Source of the DNA: Bacteroidales bacterium
GTDB lineage: Bacteria; Bacteroidota; Bacteroidia; Bacteroidales; VadinHA17
DNA length: 32,859 bases
Direction: 5' to 3'
Assembly (NCBI GenBank): GCA_012519515.1
Contig: JAAYQC010000136.1
Span: forward strand, 1-32,859
Part shown: piece by piece, positions 8,417 to 16,163 of the stretch
Layout: each line of letters opens with the position of its first letter
Position numbering within the stretch: the first letter of the stretch is position 1
Notes under the pieces: generated by a model
Seen by the model: only the letters and a program-made list of their open reading frames with translations
Databases searched by the model: none
Told to the model about the DNA's origin: nothing
Program-made: the position numbers and the translations under genes

Positions 8417-9244
8417 TCAGATCAGTTTGTGAGCAGCCAGGTGAGATTTCATTTCCTTCTGGATTTCCATAGCCTTTTCAGCTGCTGTTCTATCGAAATT
8501 TTCAGTGTTGTCAGCAAAAAGTATTGCCCTCGAGGAGTTCACAAGCAGTCCGCATTTGTCTGTCAGGCCGTATGTGGCTACATCTCCAAGGCTTCCGCCC
8601 TGAGCGCCTACTCCTGGAACCAGCAGAAAATGTTCCGGAACAATTTTCCTGATATCCTTTAGCATCGCGGCACGTGTGGCACCGACCACATACATCAGGT
8701 TGTCAATTGTTCCCCAATTGCCCGACAATCTGAGAACTTTTTCATAAAGCTTCAGTCCTTCCTCGTTGTGATACTGGAAATCGTCGGCGCCTCTGTTTGA
8801 GGTAAGTGCCAGCAGGATGACCCATTTCCCGGGGTATTCCAGAAACGGGGCCACCGAATCCTCGCCCATGTAGGGAGCAACCGTAACCGCATCAAAGTCC
8901 ATGGTTTCAAAGAATGCCCTGGCATACATCTTCGATGTGTTCCCTATATCGCCGCGCTTTGCATCGGCTATGACGAAAATGCCGGGATATCTGGTTTTTA
9001 TGTAATCGAGTGTCGACTCCAGAGTATGCCAGCCCTTAGGCCCCATTGACTCATAAAAGGCAGTGTTGGGCTTATAGGCCACTGCATACGAATGAGTTGA
9101 ATCAATAATTCTTTTGTTGAATTCGAGAACGGGGTCTTTGGCCTTCAGGAGTGAGGAAGGAATTTTTTCAAGATCGCTATCAAGCCCGATACACAGGAAG
9201 GATCTTTTTACCGAGATTGCTCTGAACAGGCCATCGTGATCCAT
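8417..9244 (-). CDS. pyrF: Orotidine 5'-phosphate decarboxylase
   Basis: Catalyses the last step of UMP synthesis, decarboxylating OMP in the cytoplasm. 275 residues, the length of the longer (type 2) PyrF found in Bacteroidota, actinobacteria and relatives. The catalytic block [12 protein letters not shown] places DAKRGD at residues 94-99, with the Asp-Lys-Asp network intact. The phosphate-binding loop PGVGAQGG is at 210-217 and the [12 protein letters not shown] strand follows. It starts 19 bp after the prfA stop, so it is probably cotranscribed with prfA, purM and the PorE-like gene. No strong terminator was seen after it. Confidence 0.97.
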   Translation of the reverse strand: MDHDGLFRAISVKRSFLCIGLDSDLEKIPSSLLKAKDPVLEFNKRIIDSTHSYAVAYKPNTAFYESMGPKGWHTLESTLDYIKTRYPGIFVIADAKRGDIGNTSKMYARAFFETMDFDAVTVAPYMGEDSVAPFLEYPGKWVILLALTSNRGADDFQYHNEEGLKLYEKVLRLSGNWGTIDNLMYVVGATRAAMLKDIRKIVPEHFLLVPGVGAQGGSLGDVATYGLTDKCGLLVNSSRAILFADNTENFDRTAAEKAMEIQKEMKSHLAAHKLI

Positions 9245-9263
9245 AATAATATAATAAGGTGTA

Positions 9264-10349
9264 TTAAATACTATTCTCTTTCAGTCGTTCGGCGTTTTCC
9301 GCCACCTGCAGCTTATCGATAATCTCCTGGATATTTCCGTCGAGAATATAAGGCAGGTTGTAAAGGGTCAGGTTAATCCTGTGATCAGTTACCCTTCCCT
9401 GAGGATAATTATAGGTTCTGATCTTTGCTGATCTGTCGCCTGTAGAGACCATTGTTTTTCTCTTGCGCGACACTTCGTCAAGATATTTCTGATATTCAAG
9501 ATTATACAGGCGTGTACGCAATTCCTTCAACGCCTTGTCGTAGTTTTTCAGCTGTGATTTCTCATCCTGGCATATCACTACGATCCCGGTCGGGATATGA
9601 GTAAGCCTGATAGCGGAATAAGTGGTATTGACCGACTGTCCACCCGGTCCCGATGAACAATAGGTGTCTTTTCTGATATCTTCATTCCTTATCTCAACAT
9701 CTACTTCGTCGGCCTCGGGAAGTACCACCACGGAGGCAGCTGAAGTATGAACCCTGCCCTGAGTCTCGGTCTGCGGTACCCGCTGAACCCTGTGAACACC
9801 CGATTCATATTTGAGTATCCCGTAAACTCCATCTCCTGATACTCTGAGAACTATTTCCTTGTAACCTCCTGCCGTGCCTTCCGAATAGCTGTTTATTTCA
9901 GCCTTCCATCCTTTCTGCTCGAAGAACTTGCTGTACATCCTGAAAAGATCACCGGCAAATATGCTCGCTTCGTCACCTCCCGTGCCGGCCCGTATCTCCA
10001 TTATAGCATCCTTGCCGTCTTCCGGATCGGCAGGTATAAGAAGAAGTTTTATCTCCTCCTCCATCTCAGGGATTGTTTCCGTGAGCTGTTCCACCTCTGC
10101 CTTTGCCATTTCCCTCATTTCTTCATCCTTCTCGGTTGCAAGCAGTTTTCTGGCGCTTTCAAGGTTTGAAAGTGCCAGTCTGTACTTCTCCAGAGCAGTT
10201 ACAACCGGTTGAAGATCCTTGTATTCCCTGCTAAGCCTGACGTACCTGTCCATATCTGAGAGAACATCAGGCTTTGTCAGAAGCTCTCCAATCTCGATAA
10301 AGCGCTGTTTAACACCCTTAAGCTTCTCAAGAATCATATTTTCTTCCAT
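9264..10349 (-). CDS. prfA: Peptide chain release factor 1
   Basis: RF1 recognises UAA and UAG and triggers peptide release at the ribosome. 361 residues, standard for the family. The GGQ motif that enters the peptidyl transferase centre is at residues 236-238 within [11 protein letters not shown]. The stop-codon recognition segment reads [17 protein letters not shown], so the tripeptide is PQT, in the class of RF1 PxT motifs, and not the SPF of RF2. An N-terminal coiled-coil region and [18 protein letters not shown] are also present. It lies 51 bp after purM with a -7 element in that gap, so it can be transcribed both from the upstream operon and on its own. Confidence 0.97.
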   Translation of the reverse strand: MEENMILEKLKGVKQRFIEIGELLTKPDVLSDMDRYVRLSREYKDLQPVVTALEKYRLALSNLESARKLLATEKDEEMREMAKAEVEQLTETIPEMEEEIKLLLIPADPEDGKDAIMEIRAGTGGDEASIFAGDLFRMYSKFFEQKGWKAEINSYSEGTAGGYKEIVLRVSGDGVYGILKYESGVHRVQRVPQTETQGRVHTSAASVVVLPEADEVDVEIRNEDIRKDTYCSSGPGGQSVNTTYSAIRLTHIPTGIVVICQDEKSQLKNYDKALKELRTRLYNLEYQKYLDEVSRKRKTMVSTGDRSAKIRTYNYPQGRVTDHRINLTLYNLPYILDGNIQEIIDKLQVAENAERLKENSI

Positions 10350-10372
10350 AGAAGTAAGCTTTTTTCGGCTTG

Positions 10373-10380
10373 CAAAAATA
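10373..10380 (-). promoter_or_regulatory. Bacteroidota -7 element (prfA)
   Basis: Minus-strand TATTTTTG, exact TAnnTTTG, ending 23 nt before the prfA start and lying in the purM-prfA gap. The -33 box is weak. Confidence 0.5.
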
Positions 10381-10400
10381 ATAAAAAACTGTTTTCGGTG

Positions 10401-11567
10401 TCAGTATTCGAAACGGCCGAATTCCGAAACTATTGTAAGTTTTTTGCCGGCTGAGGCTTCGCAATGTCCTATGATCCTTGCCTCAAGATTAAAACCGGAA
10501 GCGATATCAATAATCTTTTCCGCGGTACCGGGATCGGTATAAATTTCAAGTCTGTGACCCATGTTGAAGACCCTGTACATTTCCTGCCAGGGCGTTCCAG
10601 ATTGTTCCCTGATTATCCTGAACAGCAGGGGCGTCTGAAACATGTTATCCTTGATCACATGCAGGCCGTCGATAAAATGCATTACCTTGGTCTGCCCTCC
10701 TCCGGAACAATGTATCATCCCATGTATTGAGTGTTTCAGTTCCCTTATGATTCTTACTGCCACCGGAGCATAGCTGCGTGTTGGTGAAAGGACAAGCCTG
10801 CCGGCATCCATACCCGTTTCAACCACCTTGTCAGTGAGTTTCAGGTTGCCGGAATAAACCAGTTCCCGAGGTATTGACGGGTCATAGCTTTCCGGATATT
10901 TTTCAGCAAGATATCCTGAAAAGACATCATGCCTGGCGGAAGTCAGTCCATTGCTTCCCATTCCGCCGTTGTATTCCGTTTCCCAGGTGGTCTGACCGAA
11001 CGATGCCAGCCCGACAATAACATCTCCCGCTCTTATATTGCATGTAATTACATCTTCTCTTTTCATCCGCGCCACCACGGTTGAATCTACCACGATGGTC
11101 CTTACAAGATCGCCCAGATCGGCGGTTTCCCCGCCTGTCGACCAGATTCCCACACCAAGGCTCCTGAGTTCTTCAAGTACCTCTTCTGTTCCGTTTATTA
11201 TTGCCGAAATGACCTCTCCCGGAATCAGCTTCTTGTTTCTTCCTATTGTTGAAGAAAGAAGGATATTATCACACGCTCCCACGCACAGCAGGTCGTCGGT
11301 ATTCATCACGACGGCATCCCGGGCAATACCTTTCCACACTGACATATCCCCCGTCTCTTTCCAGTAGACATAAGCCAGCGACGATTTTGTACCGGCTCCG
11401 TCGGCATGCATGACATTGCAGTAAGACTCATCGCCTCCAAGAATGTCGGGAACGATTTTGCAAAACGCGTTTGGGTACAAACCCCTGTCGATATTCCTGA
11501 TGGCAGAATGTACATCCTCCTTTTGTGAGGACACGCCTCTTCGGCCGTATTTTGATTCCATTGTCAT
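10401..11567 (-). CDS. purM: Phosphoribosylformylglycinamidine cyclo-ligase (AIR synthetase)
   Basis: PurM converts FGAM to AIR with ATP in de novo purine synthesis. The 388-residue form matches the longer Bacteroidota version. It has the RGVSSQKEDVHSAI N-terminus, the substrate/ATP block HADGAGTKSSLAYVYWKETGD, DDLLCVGA, the STGGETADLGD loop, the GGMGSNGLTSARHDVF stretch and the C-terminal CSGGGQTKV and FNMGHRLEIY motifs. Its first ATG (11565-11567) overlaps the stop of the upstream PorE-like gene as ATGA, so translation is probably coupled; a second in-frame ATG lies two codons on (11559-11561). Both genes should share one mRNA. Confidence 0.95.
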   Translation of the reverse strand: MTMESKYGRRGVSSQKEDVHSAIRNIDRGLYPNAFCKIVPDILGGDESYCNVMHADGAGTKSSLAYVYWKETGDMSVWKGIARDAVVMNTDDLLCVGACDNILLSSTIGRNKKLIPGEVISAIINGTEEVLEELRSLGVGIWSTGGETADLGDLVRTIVVDSTVVARMKREDVITCNIRAGDVIVGLASFGQTTWETEYNGGMGSNGLTSARHDVFSGYLAEKYPESYDPSIPRELVYSGNLKLTDKVVETGMDAGRLVLSPTRSYAPVAVRIIRELKHSIHGMIHCSGGGQTKVMHFIDGLHVIKDNMFQTPLLFRIIREQSGTPWQEMYRVFNMGHRLEIYTDPGTAEKIIDIASGFNLEARIIGHCEASAGKKLTIVSEFGRFEY

Positions 11568-13549
11568 TTTACCGCCGGAACATAATCAGTTCTGAGAACT
11601 CTGAACTCGGTTCTCCTGTTAATCTGGTGGGCGATTTCCTTTTGTTCCTCCGTTGCCAGTGTATTTATAAACTGTTCGGCAAGAGTTGTCCCGACCTTGA
11701 GGAAGGCATTCTGCTCAGCAATTGATTCATCCACAACCTTTGGTGTCGATTCCCCGTAACCTTTGGCCGACAGCCTGTCGGGAGCTATTCCCTTCTCGAT
11801 AAGATACTGTACAACCGACTGTGCTCTTTTCTGTGAAAGATCGAGGTTGTATTCTTCGGTATCACGTGAATCGGTATGCGACATAAGCTCGATGGTAACA
11901 TTTGAGTTGTCGTTGAGAGTTTCTACCAGTTTATCGAGCGAAACCATCGATTCGGGTCTGAGGTCCCATTTTCCGAAATCGTAAAAGATGTTGGGAAGCT
12001 CAATCGGTTTGTCAATAGCGGTCAGGGGTATGGTAACCATAAAGTCGCGGCTCTTTTCCTGGTTTTTGGTTGTTTCCCTCTCCTTCCCGTTAAGATATCC
12101 CTGTTTTGAAGCCAGGAAGATATAGTCGACATCAGGTCTTAGACTGAATTTAAAATCCCCTCCCTGTCCTGTTTCAGCCTGAAGATTTGATCCGTCGCTG
12201 GCTATTAGTCTTACCACGGAACCCTGTATTGGCTGCCCTGTCTTCTCATCCCTCACCAGACCGGTAACAGTAAATCTCAGGGGAGGCAGTTCGAAGGTAT
12301 ACAGGTCATCATTGCCCCTTCCCTTACGCGAGGAACTGAAAATCCCTTTTTCCGAATCATTTTCGAATGATATGCCGAAGTCGTCGGCAAAGCTGTTCAG
12401 AGGAGCTTTCATGTTCTGGACAATCCATGAGCCGTCGGGCTGGGAAACGGCTTTGAAGAGATCAAGTCCTCCCATCCCGATATGTCCGTCGGAAGCAAAA
12501 TAAAGAGTCCCATTGCTCCTGATATATGGAAAAAGTTCGTTACCCGGCGTATTTATATTGGGTCCAAGGTTCCGGGGTGTCGACCAGGAATCCGATTCAT
12601 CGTTTCTGGTTACATAGTAGATATCTTTCTGTCCGTATCCGCCCGGCATATCCGAAACAAAATAAAGGGTAAGCCCGTCAGATGAGATGGAAGGATGGGC
12701 TGCAACCAGCGAGTCAGGCAGAATCGCAATATCTTTCGGAGTGCTCCATTTGTCGCCCGAGCGCTCGGAGACCATTATCACGCAGCCTTTTTTCTCGCGT
12801 TTGCCGACTCCGCAACGGGTAAAGAATACCTGCCGGTAATCTGAAGTAAAAGTGGGAGTGCCTTCCTCCGATTCGCTGTTCAGTCCACTGACCGGAACCG
12901 GAGTGCTCCATTTGGATTTTTTATCTATCCTGCTTTCGAAGATGTCAGTAAAACTTTGGCCGGTGGCTCCGTGAGTCTTGTTCCCTGCCGCATCATCGCG
13001 GGAAGATGTAAAATAAATAACTCCGAAATCATCCCGGGCATAAGCGGGGCTGAAATCGGAAAACCTCGAATTAAGGTCTTTGAGCTCTTCAACACGATAG
13101 GCTTCAGGGTTTCTCTCCCATTCGAGAGCAAGTTCACATGCCCTGATTTGCTGATCGGCCCTTGCATCGGAAGGAGCAACCTGCTTGTATTTCCTGAACT
13201 CCTCGATTGCCTGCTGGTATTTGCCTGTTTTCTTTAGCGATTCTGCAAGCCAGTACTGGGCTTCGGGCTTTGATGTGGCTGAACGGACAGCAAGCCTGTA
13301 CCATATCTCCGCGTTCCTGGGATCATTGCTGAGCCGGTATGATTCTGCAACCATATATCCCAGTTCAGTCCTGACTGATCTGTCAGCTTTCTTCGATTTC
13401 GAGTATGCATCCTTGAACTGATCAATGGCTTCGTAGTATTCGCCTGCATTGAAAGCCTCATAGGCTCTTTCCGCCTTCTTCCTCTGGGCCTGCGAATCCT
13501 GAAAGACAAAAACAGACAATAATAATATGGCCGGTATTAATCGCTTCAT
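11564..13549 (-). CDS. PorE-like protein: TPR, beta-propeller, carboxypeptidase-regulatory and OmpA domains (type IX secretion)
   Basis: A 661-residue periplasmic or outer-membrane-associated protein. The signal peptide spans residues 1-22 (ends DSQAQ), TPR helices about 27-145, and PD40/WD40-like propeller blades about 155-425, with repeated SPAY, PTFTSD, HPSISSDG and LFPYIRSNGTLYFASDGH strands. A carboxypeptidase-regulatory-like domain spans about 427-510 and an OmpA-C peptidoglycan-binding domain about 520-655 (SHTDSRDTEEYNLDLSQKRA at 557-576, NRRTEFRV at 644-651). Order and length match P. gingivalis PorE, a component of the type IX secretion system that anchors to peptidoglycan. PorE is described as a lipoprotein, but no lipobox cysteine is present here. 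Assignment to T9SS rests on architecture; other OmpA-family proteins share parts of it. The gene overlaps purM. Confidence 0.8.
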   Translation of the reverse strand: MKRLIPAILLLSVFVFQDSQAQRKKAERAYEAFNAGEYYEAIDQFKDAYSKSKKADRSVRTELGYMVAESYRLSNDPRNAEIWYRLAVRSATSKPEAQYWLAESLKKTGKYQQAIEEFRKYKQVAPSDARADQQIRACELALEWERNPEAYRVEELKDLNSRFSDFSPAYARDDFGVIYFTSSRDDAAGNKTHGATGQSFTDIFESRIDKKSKWSTPVPVSGLNSESEEGTPTFTSDYRQVFFTRCGVGKREKKGCVIMVSERSGDKWSTPKDIAILPDSLVAAHPSISSDGLTLYFVSDMPGGYGQKDIYYVTRNDESDSWSTPRNLGPNINTPGNELFPYIRSNGTLYFASDGHIGMGGLDLFKAVSQPDGSWIVQNMKAPLNSFADDFGISFENDSEKGIFSSSRKGRGNDDLYTFELPPLRFTVTGLVRDEKTGQPIQGSVVRLIASDGSNLQAETGQGGDFKFSLRPDVDYIFLASKQGYLNGKERETTKNQEKSRDFMVTIPLTAIDKPIELPNIFYDFGKWDLRPESMVSLDKLVETLNDNSNVTIELMSHTDSRDTEEYNLDLSQKRAQSVVQYLIEKGIAPDRLSAKGYGESTPKVVDESIAEQNAFLKVGTTLAEQFINTLATEEQKEIAHQINRRTEFRVLRTDYVPAVK

Positions 13550-13571
13550 GATATCATCCTGATTTAAACTT

Positions 13572-13579
13572 CAAAAATA
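13572..13579 (-). promoter_or_regulatory. Bacteroidota -7 element (PorE-like gene)
   Basis: Minus-strand TATTTTTG, exact TAnnTTTG, ending 22 nt before the start codon. No clear -33 box. It would head the porE-purM-(prfA-pyrF) unit. Confidence 0.5.
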
Positions 13580-13668
13580 ATCATTATTGACAATAAATAG
13601 TAACAGAGTCGCTGCAAGCCCTCTTAAATAAGAGCCCGTCCGGAAAAAGCAATACCGTGTACACCAGG

Positions 13669-15858
13669 TTATCTTGTGAACAACAGCTCCCTGTATTTCG
13701 GCAATGGCCAGATTTCGTTGTCAACAATAAGTTCAAGCTTATCGATATGGTACCTGATGCTTTCGAGATAAGGCTTGATATTCTTTTCGTATGCAAGAGC
13801 CTTTTGGGCCGAGTCTTCAATCACATTCGCCTTTTTGCGTTCCTCCACCATTTCGAAGACCTTCTTCCTGATGTTCAGTATGTGGTCGGAAATGATATGA
13901 ACAGCTTCTCTTCCCGGAGCGGAAAGTTTCTGATATTCATCATCCGGGAATATTTCCTTCAGCCCCTTTACATTTTCAATAAGCGACGACATATATTTGA
14001 TTCCTGTCGGTACAATGTGGTTTATTGCAAGGTCGGCAAGTACTCTCGATTCTATCTGAACCTTCTTTGTAAATTTCTCATACTCGACTTCCACACGGCT
14101 GTGAAGTTCTTTCTCGGTGAATACACCACTCCCTACCAGTACTTCCTTTGATTTGGGTGTCAGGTACCTGCTTATTGATTCCGGAATGCTTTCAATGCAG
14201 CAAAGCCCTCTTTTCTTAGCCTCCTTAGCCCATTCATCGGAATAGTTATCGCCCTCAAAACGAACCTTTTCCGACTCTATGATATCCTTTTTAAGTACCT
14301 GGAATATAGCTTCATCCTTTCCTCTGCCTTTTTTGATAAGGTTGTCCACCTCTTTCTTGAATTTCCTGAGCTGATAAGCTACTGCTGAATTCAGTGCAAT
14401 CATGGCAGCACTGCAGTTTGCTGAAGAACCCACAGCCCTGAATTCGAATTTGTTACCGGTAAATGCAAATGGTGAAGTACGGTTCCTGTCGGTGTTATCG
14501 AGAAGTATCTCCGGAATTTTACCGATACCAAGCTTCAGCTCTGTTTTCTGTTCCGGGCTCATCTTGTTGTCGGAGACCTTTTTCGTAATGTCATTCAGCA
14601 TGTTGCTCAGGTATGACCCCAGGAATACGGATATGATTGCCGGAGGAGCTTCATGTCCTCCAAGCCTCCATGAATTGGTTTCATTCATCACCGATGCCCT
14701 GATCAGTTCATTGTTTTCATACACAGCCTTCAGCACGGAAACAAGGAAGGTAATGAACTGCAGGTTGGTACGCGGGTTCTTGCCTGGCGACAGAAGGTTG
14801 ACTCCCGTGTTGGTGGAAAGCGACCAGTTGTTATGTTTTCCCGAACCATTGACCCCGGCATAGGGTTTTTCGTGGAAAAGGACCCTGAATTTATGCTTCC
14901 TTGCCACCCTTTTCATAATATCCATCAGAAGCTGGTTATGATCAATGGCAAGGTTAACCTCCTCATATACCGGAGCGCATTCAAACTGGTTGGGAGCAAC
15001 CTCGTTATGTCGGGTTTTCACGGGAATACCGAGTTTGTGGGCCTCGCATTCAAAGTCCTTTATAAAGCACATGACCCTCCTTGGTATAGATCCGAAATAA
15101 TGGTCGGCAAGTTGCTGATCCTTTGATGCAGTATGCCCCATTAATGTCCTGTCGGCAAGCTCCAGATCGGGCCGTGCATGATAAAGGGCCTCATCAACAA
15201 GAAAATACTCCTGTTCAATTCCGAGGGTTGGGATTACCTTTGTGACATCCTTGTCGAAGAACTGGCATATATCAACTGCTGCCTTGTCGATTTCCGACAG
15301 GGATTTAAGCAATGGAGCCTTGTAATCGAGAGCCTCGCCGGTGTATGATACGAAGATCGTAGGTATACAAAGAGTATTTCCGACTATGAACATGGGGGAA
15401 GAAACGTCCCAGGCCGTATAACCCCTTGCCTCGAAAGTGTTTCGTATCCCTCCGCTTGGAAAGCTTGAAGCATCGGGTTCCGACTGTACAAGGACCTTGC
15501 CCGAAAAATTCTCAACGAGATGGCCGTTCTCCCCGAAGTCAATGAAAGCGTCATGTTTTTCGGCCGTACCGTCGGTAAGAGGATGAAACCAGTGGGTGTA
15601 ATGTGTGACACCTCTTTCGAGCGCCCAGGCTTTCAGGCCTATTGCCACCTGGTCAGCTTCTTTCAGTGAAAGCGATTTCCCTTCGTTGATAGCACGCTTG
15701 ATCACCATATACGCTTCCGTCGACAGGTAGTGTTCCATCTTGTGCAGATTGAAAACATCTATCCCAAAGTACTTTGAAATGTTTTTTGCCGGAGGTGTGA
15801 TTTCGAGAGGCACTCTCCCAAAAGCTTCCTTTAATGCGCTAAATCTGAGTTCTGCCAT
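13669..15858 (-). CDS. glnN: Glutamine synthetase type III
   Basis: GSIII forms glutamine from glutamate and ammonia with ATP. Motifs seen: GIEQEYFLVDEAL (metal and glutamate site), VKTRHNEVAPNQFECAPVYE, KPYAGVNGSGKHNNWSLSTN (nucleotide and ammonia site) and NRTSPFAFTGNKFEFRAVGS. The product starting MAELRFSALKEAFGRVPLE has 729 residues, the same length as Bacteroides GSIII. The open frame extends 32 codons further upstream to 15954, but those codons have no family similarity and cross the promoter element at 15880-15887, so I start at 15858. It is divergent from the foldase gene. No perfect terminator follows; a CTCTTA/TAAGAG dyad near 13621-13634 is weak. Confidence 0.97.
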   Translation of the reverse strand: MAELRFSALKEAFGRVPLEITPPAKNISKYFGIDVFNLHKMEHYLSTEAYMVIKRAINEGKSLSLKEADQVAIGLKAWALERGVTHYTHWFHPLTDGTAEKHDAFIDFGENGHLVENFSGKVLVQSEPDASSFPSGGIRNTFEARGYTAWDVSSPMFIVGNTLCIPTIFVSYTGEALDYKAPLLKSLSEIDKAAVDICQFFDKDVTKVIPTLGIEQEYFLVDEALYHARPDLELADRTLMGHTASKDQQLADHYFGSIPRRVMCFIKDFECEAHKLGIPVKTRHNEVAPNQFECAPVYEEVNLAIDHNQLLMDIMKRVARKHKFRVLFHEKPYAGVNGSGKHNNWSLSTNTGVNLLSPGKNPRTNLQFITFLVSVLKAVYENNELIRASVMNETNSWRLGGHEAPPAIISVFLGSYLSNMLNDITKKVSDNKMSPEQKTELKLGIGKIPEILLDNTDRNRTSPFAFTGNKFEFRAVGSSANCSAAMIALNSAVAYQLRKFKKEVDNLIKKGRGKDEAIFQVLKKDIIESEKVRFEGDNYSDEWAKEAKKRGLCCIESIPESISRYLTPKSKEVLVGSGVFTEKELHSRVEVEYEKFTKKVQIESRVLADLAINHIVPTGIKYMSSLIENVKGLKEIFPDDEYQKLSAPGREAVHIISDHILNIRKKVFEMVEERKKANVIEDSAQKALAYEKNIKPYLESIRYHIDKLELIVDNEIWPLPKYRELLFTR

Positions 15859-15879
15859 TTTCGTATAGATTATTCGATG

Positions 15880-15887
15880 CAAAAATA
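15880..15887 (-). promoter_or_regulatory. Bacteroidota -7 element (glutamine synthetase III)
   Basis: Minus-strand TATTTTTG, exact TAnnTTTG, ending 21 nt before the chosen start. A second exact match, TATGTTTG (15962-15969), lies further upstream in the loop of a C5/G5 dyad (15956-15974) and could be an alternative promoter. Confidence 0.5.
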
Positions 15888-16099
15888 TGTTTTTATAGTT
15901 CCACCCCCCTGATTTATCAATATTTTTTATAAAATACTGCTCATTTATCACCACACCCCCTCAAACATAGGGGGTAAATCGGACTTTTACCTGTTTTTTA
16001 TAGTTAGCTTCAAAACAGGCCTTCCAGCCGGCAATCAGATCCCATATAATTACTATGGTATGCAAATGGCAGCTGAACCTTTTTTAACTGGAAATTTGT

Positions 16100-16107
16100 T
16101 ATATTTG
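16100..16107 (+). promoter_or_regulatory. Bacteroidota -7 element (PpiD-like gene)
   Basis: TATATTTG, exact TAnnTTTG, ending 56 nt before the ATG. No clear -33 TTTG. Confidence 0.5.
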
Positions 16108-16163
16108 TCGCCTGATTTTAAAAAAGACACTTTTTATCTAATTCTCTAAAGAAGATATCATTC

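Larger units (their letters stand above)
15859..16163. other. Divergent control region between glutamine synthetase III and the PpiD-like gene
   Basis: 305 bp holding the promoters of both genes. Besides the -7 elements it contains the dyad CCCCC-N9-GGGGG (15956-15974) and a perfect 8-bp inverted repeat CCTGTTTT (15990-15997) / AAAACAGG (16012-16019) with a 14-bp spacer. Either could be an operator for nitrogen control; no known regulator site was recognised. Confidence 0.5.

Noticed and set aside
8403-8421. TCTGAA/TTCAGA dyad at the pyrF stop as a terminator
   Set aside because: Only 6 bp, it overlaps the stop codon and no T-run directly follows.
9700-9800. RF1 PQT instead of PAT as a sign of altered stop-codon reading
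   Set aside because: The RF1 motif is PxT with variable middle residue; PQT keeps the diagnostic positions, so no recoding is inferred.
15859-15954. 32-codon N-terminal extension of glutamine synthetase III
   Set aside because: It crosses a -7 element and would make the protein longer than the usual 729 residues; MAELRF is the family start.
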